This document shows, piece by piece, positions 52,523-60,010 of a stretch of 61,833 nt of DNA (position 1 is its first letter; every line of letters starts with the position of its first letter). The position numbers and the translations under genes are program-made. Below the pieces are notes generated by a model. The model saw only the letters and a program-made list of their open reading frames with translations, did not search any database and was not told where the DNA came from. Source of the stretch: Coriobacteriales bacterium (GTDB taxonomy: Bacteria > Actinomycetota > Coriobacteriia > Coriobacteriales > UMGS124); the NCBI GenBank assembly GCA_017515595.1, contig JAFWFL010000053.1, forward strand, positions 1 to 61,833, given 5' to 3'.

Positions 52523-52655
52523 TGAGGGAACACGACTGAGAATGTCGGACTACCCCAGTAACCGTGATGCTGACGAACGGGCATCCAAGTCACTCTCCGT
52601 ATTTGGAGGGGAAGACGTCCGCAAGGATGAAGCTAAGCCGGGAGACCTGTTTGCG
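52521..52655 (+). promoter_or_regulatory. Cobalamin riboswitch
   Basis: Conserved elements in the right order: GAGGGAACACGACTGAGAAT, then CGGACTACCCCAGTAACCGT, AAGTCACT, GGGGAAG, and the B12 box AAGCCGGGAGACCTG (52634-52648). It stands 58 nt before btuF. The P1 partner of ACCTG would be CAGGT, which is found at the outer tip of the neighbouring inverted repeat (52346). When B12 binds, expression of the transporter genes is expected to fall; the expression platform probably masks the GAAGGAG at 52693-52699. Confidence 0.85.
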
Positions 52656-52705
52656 AGCCACCACCCATACATGCCGCTGGGACGCGGCACGGGAAGGAGA
52701 AAGCC

Positions 52706-53791
52706 ATGTTTGGCACATTTCATGCACTGCAAAAACACGTAAGGAACTGCGTCTTGCCTGTTATAGCGCTTGTTGTGGCGCTCGCGATCGCATCGCCCGC
52801 ATTGGGTGCGACCGCTCCTGCAACCGCACAGGACGCCGGCTCCAAAGATGCCGCTGCCAAGACGGCGCCTGCTGCAACCGATGCAGCTTCAACGGCAAAA
52901 ACACCTGAGAAGGCCAAAGAGGTTGTGAATGACCCAACCGGTCCGGCCAAGATTGTTGACATGACCGGCCGCGAGATTTCGCTCGACGCACCGGCGACCA
53001 ACATTGTTGCTCTGTCAGCCGCTGACTGCGAGATTCTTTTTGCGGTTGGTGCGGGCGAGACGCTTGTGGGCAGGGGAGAATACTGTGATTATCCTGCAGA
53101 AGTGCTCAAGGTCCCGTCGGTACAGTCGGGATACGAGACCAACATTGAGCAGATTATTGCTCTTGAGCCCCAGGTACTCCTTATGAGCACCATGGCTCAG
53201 ACAAAAGAGCAGGTAGAGGAGCTTGAAGCCGCCGGTATTACCGTGGTTGTCTCGGACGCTCAGGATATTGAGGGTGTCTACGAATCCGTGCGCATGATTG
53301 GTGCGCTTACCGGCCATGCCGGCGATGCCGAGAAGGTTGTCAAAGACATGCAGAAAGATCTTGAGGAGCTTGCCAAGCTTGCGAAAGACAACAAGGGCAA
53401 GACCATTTACTTTGAGGTATCACCCCTCCAATATGGTCTTTGGGCTGCCGGCAAGGGCTCGTTCATGAACGAAGTCTCCGAGCTTTTGGGTCTCGAGAAC
53501 ATTTTTGCCGATATGCCCGCCTGGGCCGAGGTTTCTGAGGAGCAGGTTATTGACCGCAATCCTGACTACATTGTGACCATTTCTATGTACTATGGCGAAG
53601 GCCCCACTCCCATTGAAGAGATCATGGCTCGTCCTGGTTGGGATGTTATTTCTGCCGTTGAGGATGGCAATATCATTAACCTCCCCAACAATGAGCTTTC
53701 GCGCCCGACTCCGCGCATTGCCGAGGGTGCCCGCATGCTTGCAGACTTTATTGCTGCCGAGGATAGCGCACCTGTAGCCAAGGCCGCATAA
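52706..53791 (+). CDS. btuF: Cobalamin ABC transporter substrate-binding protein
   Basis: 361 residues. Signal peptide (VLPVIALVVALAIASPALGA), then a low-complexity Ala/Thr/Lys linker (about 35-75), then the periplasmic-binding fold of class III. It has IVDMTGREISLDAPATNIVA, the family N-terminus, and later 'YPAEVLKVPSVQSGYETNIE', 'QVLLMSTMAQTKEQVEELEA' and 'VISAVEDGNIINLPNNELSR'. It captures corrinoid for the BtuCD-type permease downstream. Siderophore binders share the fold; the riboswitch upstream decides for cobalamin. It lacks a lipobox, which is unusual in a Gram-positive lineage. Confidence 0.88.
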   Translation: MFGTFHALQKHVRNCVLPVIALVVALAIASPALGATAPATAQDAGSKDAAAKTAPAATDAASTAKTPEKAKEVVNDPTGPAKIVDMTGREISLDAPATNIVALSAADCEILFAVGAGETLVGRGEYCDYPAEVLKVPSVQSGYETNIEQIIALEPQVLLMSTMAQTKEQVEELEAAGITVVVSDAQDIEGVYESVRMIGALTGHAGDAEKVVKDMQKDLEELAKLAKDNKGKTIYFEVSPLQYGLWAAGKGSFMNEVSELLGLENIFADMPAWAEVSEEQVIDRNPDYIVTISMYYGEGPTPIEEIMARPGWDVISAVEDGNIINLPNNELSRPTPRIAEGARMLADFIAAEDSAPVAKAA

Positions 53792-53809
53792 CACAGGACT
53801 CCGGGCACA

Positions 53810-54856
53810 ATGGCCTCGAAGGGACATATCCAAGACGGGCACTTTGGCCTGCGGGTTTATATTGTTTTTGGACTTGTGACGCTGCTCACGTTCATTCTTT
53901 GTGTAAGCGTGGGCAGCGTTGCCGTACCTCCTGACGAGACCGTCTCGCTCATCTTCAAAGCGATTACCGGTGCCGAGCTGCCCCGCAGTTCTGCCGCATC
54001 AATTATCATCTCATCGCGCGTGCCGCGCGTTCTTTGTGTGGCGCTTACCGGAGCGGCGCTTTCTTTAAGCGGCGCGGCAATGCAGGGTTTGCTCAAAAAC
54101 CCTCTGGCTGACGGTTCTACTCTTGGGGTTTCTTCCGGCGCAAGCCTCGGCGCTGTACTTGCGATTGCGCTTGGACTGGAGTTTGCGGCTTTGCCGTTTG
54201 CCGGAACCATGGTCACGGCTGTGGTCTTTGCTTTTGTGTCACTTCTGGCCATTCTCTCGCTTGCCTGGCGCATGGACCGCAGTCTCTCCACCAACACCAT
54301 CATTCTCATAGGTGTGATTTACTCAATGTTTGTGAGCAGCCTGCTTGCGCTCATTGTTACCTTTGCGTCCGATAAGGTCAAGACCATTACATTCTGGACC
54401 ATGGGGTCGCTTGCGGGGTCGAGCTATGCCAACGCTCTTGTGCTCTTAGGCGCGCTTTTGGTTGGCGGCAGCATCATCTTGAGCAAAGCGCGCGAGCTCA
54501 ACGCGTTCGCTGTGGGAGAAGAGAACGCGGTTCACATAGGTGTTAACGTGAGACGTGTCCGTTTGACAGTACTTGCTGCCGTGGCGCTGCTTACCGGAGT
54601 ATGCGTCTCAATTGGCGGATGCATTGCCTTTGTGGGCCTTGTGGCTCCGCATATGGTACGTATGATTACCGGCCCCAACCATGCACGGCTTCTCCCGGCT
54701 TCTGCTTTTGGCGGAGCTACCTTCCTTATGCTTTGCGACCTGGTAGCTCGTATTATTTTGAATCCTCTCCAGTTACCCATTGGTGTTGTTACCTCGCTCA
54801 TTGGCGCGACGCTGTTTGTAGTGATTCTCTACCGTGGCAGAAAGAAGGCGCTATGA
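53810..54856 (+). CDS. btuC: Cobalamin ABC transporter permease (BtuC/FecCD family)
   Basis: 348 residues with about ten membrane segments. Family signatures are 'LPRSSAASIIISSRVPRVLC', then ALTGAALSLSGAAMQGLLKN and PLADGSTLGVSSGASLGAVL, and late 'GGCIAFVGLVAPHMVRMITG' with PLQLPIGVVTSLIGATLFVV. It is 18 nt after btuF and overlaps btuD by 4 nt, one operon under the riboswitch. Confidence 0.93.
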   Translation: MASKGHIQDGHFGLRVYIVFGLVTLLTFILCVSVGSVAVPPDETVSLIFKAITGAELPRSSAASIIISSRVPRVLCVALTGAALSLSGAAMQGLLKNPLADGSTLGVSSGASLGAVLAIALGLEFAALPFAGTMVTAVVFAFVSLLAILSLAWRMDRSLSTNTIILIGVIYSMFVSSLLALIVTFASDKVKTITFWTMGSLAGSSYANALVLLGALLVGGSIILSKARELNAFAVGEENAVHIGVNVRRVRLTVLAAVALLTGVCVSIGGCIAFVGLVAPHMVRMITGPNHARLLPASAFGGATFLMLCDLVARIILNPLQLPIGVVTSLIGATLFVVILYRGRKKAL

Positions 54857-55653
54857 TTTCTGAGACGGACAGCACGCTGCTCAATGTGACCGGACTAACC
54901 GTGCAGTTCGGAGGACGTTGCGTTGTGCACGACGTGAGTTTCTCGGTTGCCGAGGGGTCGTGGCTTATGCTTGTGGGTCCCAACGGGGCAGGGAAGTCGA
55001 CCATTGTCAATGCCATAAGCCAGACAGTTCCCCATGAGGGGAGCGTTACCTGGTGCGGGCAGGATGTACGGAGTATGAAGCCGCGTGAACGAGCGCGTAT
55101 TATGGGTGTTCTTGCTCAGGGCAACTCGGTTGGATATTCTTTTACCGTTGATGAAGTTGTGAGGCTCGGAAGGTACGCGCACCGACCGTCCCTGTTTGCA
55201 AGAACACAGAACAGTGACCGGTCATATGTTGATGCAGAAGAAAAAGCAATCGAAGAAGCGATTGAGCAAACCGGCCTCACAGATTTACGGTCAAAGTCTG
55301 TTCTCGAGCTCTCGGGCGGCGAGCTCCAGCGCGTGTTTTTGGCGCAGGCGCTGGCACAGCAGCCGTCGCTTTTGTTGCTTGACGAGCCCACCAACCACCT
55401 CGACCTTCTCTACCAACGCCAAACATTCGAACTTCTTGACCACTGGCTCAAAGCTCCCGGTCACGCCATCATCTCGGTTGTTCATGACCTTAGTCTCGCC
55501 TATGCATTCGGCTCAGGCGTTATTCTCCTGCATAACGGCCAAATCATGGGCAAAGGCCCCGCATCCGAGGTCCTCACACCGGACCTTCTCGAACAAGTCT
55601 ACGGCATGGACGTCCAAGCCTGGATGCGAAGCCTCCTGCAACATTGGTGCTGA
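54853..55653 (+). CDS. btuD: Cobalamin ABC transporter ATP-binding protein
   Basis: 266 residues starting at the ATGA overlap with btuC. Walker A is GPNGAGKST (about 42-50), the Q-loop is at VLAQGNS, the signature is LELSGGELQRVFLAQALAQQ, Walker B is LLLLDEPTNHLD and the switch His is in SVVHDLS. It drives uptake through the permease. The gene ends 5 nt before the end of a converging dehydrogenase gene, with no terminator visible between. Confidence 0.93.
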   Translation: MISETDSTLLNVTGLTVQFGGRCVVHDVSFSVAEGSWLMLVGPNGAGKSTIVNAISQTVPHEGSVTWCGQDVRSMKPRERARIMGVLAQGNSVGYSFTVDEVVRLGRYAHRPSLFARTQNSDRSYVDAEEKAIEEAIEQTGLTDLRSKSVLELSGGELQRVFLAQALAQQPSLLLLDEPTNHLDLLYQRQTFELLDHWLKAPGHAIISVVHDLSLAYAFGSGVILLHNGQIMGKGPASEVLTPDLLEQVYGMDVQAWMRSLLQHWC

Positions 55654-55658
55654 GACTC

Positions 55659-56666
55659 TTAAATTACCAAAAGTCGCTTAGCTGCAGCTATCTCCAGAGC
55701 TTCTGGGTCGCCGTCCATGGCGCGGGCTCCTTCTACGACGGTAAGCGCCATCTGGTACACAACAATATCCGAGTAAAACGCCGTGTGTGGCGTAAGAATT
55801 ACGTTGGGGAATGACCGCAGGATGGCCATGGGATGGTTGGCGATGACGTCGTCAACGCGGTTGTTGTAGTAGAGACCGTCTTCTTTCTCGAGTACGTCAA
55901 GCGCTGCACAACCCAAATGGCCGGATTCAAGCGATTCAATTAGAGCATCAGTATCTACCAGAGTACCGCGTGCGGTGTTTACGAGCATGGCACCTTTGGG
56001 CATAAGGGCAAGCGCCCGGGCATCAATCATGTGGTAATTCTCGGCATTTGCGGGAGCGTGAATGGTGACCACATCGCTTAAGCTCAGCAGCTCGTCGAGG
56101 GGGACATATGTTGCGATGTGTGCGATATCGTCGCGTTGGTACAGGTCATAAGCCAGAATCTTGCATCCAAAACCGCTCAGGTGCTTGACAACGGTTCCTC
56201 CAATGCTTCCCGTGCCAATGACGCCAATAGTGCAGCCTGAGATGTCCCGGCCAAGCTTGGTTGCCGCAAGCGCAAAGTCCTGCACGCCGGCGCGCGAAAG
56301 CGTCTGAGGCATGCGGCGCAAAAGCATCATGGCAAGCATAATGGCATAGTTTGCCACCGTATCAGGCTCATAGGCATTATGCGAAACATGCATGCCCAGG
56401 TCTTTAATGGCATTCAAGTCTATATGGTCAACACCAATCGAACGCGTAGCCACACCCTTAACGCCCAGCTCATGCAGGCGCGTAAGCAGCGCACGGTCCA
56501 TGGTTTGAGGAGTTGCGCTCACATAATCAAACCCGCGTGCAAGCTCGATATTCTCAAAAGAACAATACTCCTTTGCCCAGCCTAATTCCACGCCGGAATC
56601 TTCGCACAGCTTCTCAAAAATCCCCAGCTCATCAAAGGTCCGCATCGCATATACAAACAGCCTCAT
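55659..56666 (-). CDS. D-2-hydroxyacid dehydrogenase (D-lactate dehydrogenase type)
   Basis: 335 residues from MRLFVYAMRTFDE, the usual start of the D-LDH branch. NAD fold GVIGTGSIGGTVVKHL with an acidic residue ending the second strand (LAYDLYQ). Catalytic Arg in MLVNTARGTLVDTDALIESL, Glu in CAALDVLEKEDGLYY and His in ILTPHTAFYSD. It reduces pyruvate or related 2-oxoacids to D-hydroxyacids with NADH. Relatives also act on 2-hydroxyisocaproate, so the exact substrate is open. Confidence 0.92.
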   Translation of the reverse strand: MRLFVYAMRTFDELGIFEKLCEDSGVELGWAKEYCSFENIELARGFDYVSATPQTMDRALLTRLHELGVKGVATRSIGVDHIDLNAIKDLGMHVSHNAYEPDTVANYAIMLAMMLLRRMPQTLSRAGVQDFALAATKLGRDISGCTIGVIGTGSIGGTVVKHLSGFGCKILAYDLYQRDDIAHIATYVPLDELLSLSDVVTIHAPANAENYHMIDARALALMPKGAMLVNTARGTLVDTDALIESLESGHLGCAALDVLEKEDGLYYNNRVDDVIANHPMAILRSFPNVILTPHTAFYSDIVVYQMALTVVEGARAMDGDPEALEIAAAKRLLVI

Positions 56667-56840
56667 AAAAAACGCCTGCTTTCTCAACCGGTAAGTTCTG
56701 CCTCAAAGTTACTGACCTCATTATACCTTTTATTCGCGAACTTCTTTGCATATGTCCACTTTTCACCTTTTTCATGTGAGCGTCATTGGAGCGCTGAAGA
56801 TACGCTCTCATCTGTTTGTGCTTACAAGCGGCATGAAAAT

Positions 56841-56872
56841 GAAAAAGCCCGCCTCATGATTGAGGTGGGCTT
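56841..56872 (-). terminator. Minus-strand terminator
   Basis: AAGCCCACCTCA / TGAGGCGGGCTT (one G-U type pair) followed by TTTTC on the minus strand. It ends transcription from the secreted protease-like gene or from the remnant just upstream of it. Confidence 0.75.
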
Positions 56873-56899
56873 ATTTAAGAACTTAAATGTGCGCTAAGC

Positions 56900-56991
56900 C
56901 TACAGCGCTGCAAGGTCGGCGGCAAGCAGGTAGGGGAGGGTGCAGCAAGTGGCGCCGAGAAGACCGCTGATTGAGAGTGCCTCAGCTATCT
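56900..56991 (-). pseudogene. Possible 3' remnant of an unidentified gene
   Basis: Between the stop of the protease-like gene and the terminator, one minus-strand frame reads IVKIAEALSISGLLGAT, then CCTLPYLLAADLAAL and a stop. It looks coding and is placed as a gene end normally is, but has no start and I do not recognise it. Chance is possible over 30 codons. Confidence 0.25.
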
Positions 56992-56997
56992 TAACAA

Positions 56998-59304
56998 TTA
57001 TCGGCAGACTATAAGGTCTTTTTGGGAATCGGTTGAATAACCTGCAGCGGCATCGACTTCGCATATCCATATCAGACTGTCTGAATTATCAAATACCTCA
57101 GTCACCCGGTGTTTGTTGGTTTCTGTGAAATCACTGAGAACTGAACCGGGGCCAAAACGCAGAGTATTACGTTTGAGACCGGCTGCGTCTAACTCTGAGG
57201 CATATGCTTCAAATAGAGCTGTTTTTGTTTGGGCAAAAGTTTCATATGCCTCGGCAGAATAACTCTCATCAATAGTATTTTCGGCAGTCTTTTGCCAACT
57301 GCGTCCGCTTGATGCGCCGTAGAGTATAAGCTGGGCGACAGAGATGATGCCGGAGCATTCTTCAGAGCCGCTGAACCTGCTGCACCATTCGTCATTTGAC
57401 CAGAAAATTTCAGCTTTTAACAAAGTAAACTGCGAACCGTCATACGCATACTGACGCATAATCTCTTCATTGTCATTCATGGAATAAGAAGCGTAAACAT
57501 TCAACGTGTAGCCTGAGTTCTTTGATGATCCATTCGGTGCTAGGAAGACCGCAGTTCTCAGGTCATCATATACCCAAGAAAAACTCTTGGTTTCAAAATC
57601 GATTCGGGCAGAAGAAACGGCGTTAGAATCGTTTCCTACTTCAAAAACCTCTATCTGTATGCGTGTGCCCGGGGCAGTGCCTGCGTATTCGTCATCCACA
57701 CTGCCTGGTTCAAAGCGTACCACAATCATTTCCTGACGGTTATCGGTATCAAGGTCAAGAATGACATGGCCCGCAATTCCGTTGAGATCCGATCGCAAGT
57801 GTTGGATGTGCATATCCTGGTCAGCCTCTTTTGACATATATGTCGTCTGCCCCTCGGGAATTAAGCCCATCTCCTGAACAAGCCGTTCAAACGCTAACTC
57901 GAGAATCTCTGTGTCAGATTTGGCAGATTCGGAAGCATTGGAGCCGGGAACTTCGACGGGTTTCTCGGCATCCGGTTTTGCTTCTGCAGCTATTATTATT
58001 TCGCCCAGATACGCATAGGTGTCTCCAAAATTAGCTTGTGCACAGGCAGTGCGACCGTCAGGGGTTTCGACGTATACCACAAATGTTCCCCAGCCAATTT
58101 TGTCAAAACCAAAGCTGCCGTCTACTCCGGTTTTTGTGGCGCCATACGGTTCAAAATTTTTATCGAGTACTCTCCAAACGCCTACATTAGCACCCTCTAC
58201 CGGCTTGCCGTTGGCGTCGAGAACTCTGGCTTCCATCTTACCGTAACCCCAGAGAACAAAGTCGGTCGAGCGCTGCAACAAACTGGGCGAGGTCATTTTA
58301 ATCATCCTGAGAGCTGTACTGAGCCCGGATTCGTCAACACTATATAATGCTTCCTGAACGGTGTTGGTGCGCATATAGGATTCATCTGTTGTACTGCCAT
58401 TTTGTGCGCCTCCCATATAGTATTTAGGCAGCATATCGCCTAATCCTATACAATAAACCTTATCTATATAGGATGAGTCACCTAAATAGTTTGCAATGAT
58501 GCATTGTGCTCCATGGTTGAGCAAGAAGTTGCAAAAGACAGGATCCCTCATGGCATAGCACACCCCAAAATAGAATATAGTGTTGTCAAATACTGCGTTT
58601 TGGTAGTGCTTCATAATGAGATCGCTGGAAATATAGAGGGTTCCTTCTGAATTTCGCCTCATGAGGCCTTCTATGACGATCATGTCCTTTTCATACGTGG
58701 TGACTTCGTACCCATAGCGCAAAGCAAAATCATAGACAAAACTATCAGGACAGGGGGTTATAGTATGGTCTACAAACGGATCATATTCTGCTGCGACCAT
58801 CCAAAGGCGCTGCGTGCCGTCATCGCGATAGTCTTCTTGCTTTATGCCATGCGCATTGATAACAACCATTCCGTATTTTGTGAGGGTAGTACCGTCCGTT
58901 AAAGCTTCAACAAAATCCTCATAACCATAGTATTTAGAAACCTTACCGTAAGTAAACTTCGCAATTGGTTGGCAGAGATACCATTCGTGGTAATTTGTTA
59001 AGGTCAAAGCTTTCCACGGCTGAATAAACAATACATCGCGGTTGGTTATGACTCTGTCATTCCAGGCGTGAAGGTCTTCTTGTTTTACAAGCCCGCCGGC
59101 ATGAACCTGTTCAGAAATACTGGTCAGCTCAGTGTTTTGCTCAAAAAGAGAAGCAGAATGTGTTGGGGTGTTGAGAGAAAAGTAATCAACCGTACTTTCC
59201 GCAAAAGCTAAAGAGCGAAAGCCAGCCATGCTCAAAGCGATGCCCAAAACACAAAGAAACATGCAGATGCGTACAACAGACCTGATAGTTTTGAAGTTTT
59301 GCAT
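56998..59304 (-). CDS. Secreted protein with C25/caspase-like His-Cys dyad and a Cna/carboxypeptidase-type beta domain
   Basis: 768 residues from the ATG of MQNFKTIRSV, with AAAGGA upstream. Signal peptide ICMFLCVLGIALSMAGFRSL...FA. Residues about 85-350 look like a caspase-fold domain: YGMVVINAHGI (H152) and, after a strand and helix, FYFGVCYAM (C249), the order and spacing of clan CD cysteine peptidases (gingipain, clostripain, CHAT). A CarboxypepD_reg/Cna-B-like beta domain follows (MEARVLDANGKPVEGANVGV, then KTGVDGSFGFDKIGWGTFVV), then a linker and a C-terminal module with DLDTDNRQEMIVVRFEPGS resembling an FG-GAP/VCBS strand. No anchor motif. Substrate unknown; the assignment rests on dyad spacing only. 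Confidence 0.6.
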   Translation of the reverse strand: MQNFKTIRSVVRICMFLCVLGIALSMAGFRSLAFAESTVDYFSLNTPTHSASLFEQNTELTSISEQVHAGGLVKQEDLHAWNDRVITNRDVLFIQPWKALTLTNYHEWYLCQPIAKFTYGKVSKYYGYEDFVEALTDGTTLTKYGMVVINAHGIKQEDYRDDGTQRLWMVAAEYDPFVDHTITPCPDSFVYDFALRYGYEVTTYEKDMIVIEGLMRRNSEGTLYISSDLIMKHYQNAVFDNTIFYFGVCYAMRDPVFCNFLLNHGAQCIIANYLGDSSYIDKVYCIGLGDMLPKYYMGGAQNGSTTDESYMRTNTVQEALYSVDESGLSTALRMIKMTSPSLLQRSTDFVLWGYGKMEARVLDANGKPVEGANVGVWRVLDKNFEPYGATKTGVDGSFGFDKIGWGTFVVYVETPDGRTACAQANFGDTYAYLGEIIIAAEAKPDAEKPVEVPGSNASESAKSDTEILELAFERLVQEMGLIPEGQTTYMSKEADQDMHIQHLRSDLNGIAGHVILDLDTDNRQEMIVVRFEPGSVDDEYAGTAPGTRIQIEVFEVGNDSNAVSSARIDFETKSFSWVYDDLRTAVFLAPNGSSKNSGYTLNVYASYSMNDNEEIMRQYAYDGSQFTLLKAEIFWSNDEWCSRFSGSEECSGIISVAQLILYGASSGRSWQKTAENTIDESYSAEAYETFAQTKTALFEAYASELDAAGLKRNTLRFGPGSVLSDFTETNKHRVTEVFDNSDSLIWICEVDAAAGYSTDSQKDLIVCR

Positions 59305-59488
59305 TGCCGGTCCTTTCATCCCAACAGCTGGTTGTCCACCGTCAATTTCAGATTCCCTTCATTATAGACTATTGGTCTAGGCTATAAAACACAACGCTTT
59401 ACCTAAAGCTAATAGTAAGTAATATTGGGATTATTTTGTTCATAACCATGCGAGAAGCGTATTTAAATTCTTTATGCTTAAGATATGT

Positions 59489-59521
59489 AAAAAGCCCAGA
59501 GACATTTTATATCTCTGGGCT
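59489..59521 (-). terminator. Terminator downstream of the tRNA remnant
   Basis: AGCCCAGAGA / TCTCTGGGCT with a 9-nt loop followed by TTTTT on the minus strand. It lies 13 nt beyond the tRNA 3' end, the normal place for a tRNA terminator, so the left flank is the original chromosomal side of the tRNA gene. Confidence 0.8.
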
Positions 59522-59533
59522 AGGGTTTTCATA

Positions 59534-59582
59534 TGGTCGCGGGAGCCGGATTCGAACCGACGACCTTCGGGTTATGAGCCCG
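59534..59582 (-). other. 3' half of tRNA-Met(CAU), probable attachment site
   Basis: 49 nt equal to the anticodon arm, variable loop, T arm and acceptor 3' strand with encoded CCA: CGGGCTCATAACCCGAAGG, then TCGTCGGTTCGAATCCGGCT and CCCGCGACCA. The GGG/CCC pairs next to the CTCATAA loop are the initiator-tRNA hallmark. The 5' half (D arm, acceptor 5' strand) is absent; unrelated sequence begins at 59583. This is what an integration into the 3' half of a tRNA leaves at the distal junction. The element would extend to the right, with the restored tRNA beyond the window. A tandem 11-nt repeat (ATTCTGCTCAA, 59661-59682) nearby may be integrase arm sites. Confidence 0.75.
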
Positions 59583-59807
59583 GCAAGAAACAGAAAACTC
59601 TTGGTAAAACAGGTAAATAGTGGTATATAACATTATCTGTTTGTACATAACGCAAGAATTATTCTGCTCAAATTCTGCTCAAAGAGTCCAATTGGTCTAC
59701 AGAGGAACCGTATGTTGATAGAATGAATAGAAAGGCGAGTAGTATAAGTCCGAGGTATGGGGTTTTATGATAAAAGGAACACCTTTTGTCAGGTTACTTC
59801 TGTGAGA

Positions 59808-59987
59808 TTATGACTTCCGTCTCTCAAGGACAAGAGCAGAGACGGTAAAGCAAAGAGCTGAAATAGCTATAAGAGCGAGAGCTGATGTGGCCGAGAAGGT
59901 CGCGTCGCCGGTCTTGGGGATGGACGAGGTTTGGGTCGGAGTGGGTTTGCGGGGGCTTCTCGGCTTGCTGACGTTATGCCTTGTCAT
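59808..59987 (-). pseudogene. Orphan LPXTG-type sorting tail
   Basis: 59 residues in one frame: a Pro/Thr/Lys-rich stretch (SPRKPTPTQTSS), IPKTGDAT, a hydrophobic segment (SALALIAISALCFTVSALVL) and ERRKS at the end. This is a complete sortase sorting signal (LPxTG-like IPKTG, membrane span, positive tail) without the protein it should anchor. The frame is closed by TGA a few codons before the ATG. The AlbA_2 gene ends 23 nt away. I infer the 3' end of a surface protein cut off by rearrangement; a short ORF made on its own is less likely. Confidence 0.65.
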
Positions 59988-60010
59988 GTATATGCATCAA
60001 TTCGACCGCT

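Noticed and set aside
59534-59582. Functional tRNA-Met
   Set aside because: The D arm, 5' acceptor strand and first anticodon-stem pair are missing; only the 3' half is present.
59635-59750. Integrase C-terminus next to the tRNA half
   Set aside because: A minus-strand frame is open and ends at 59635, but no tyrosine-recombinase motif is seen, so it is not called.
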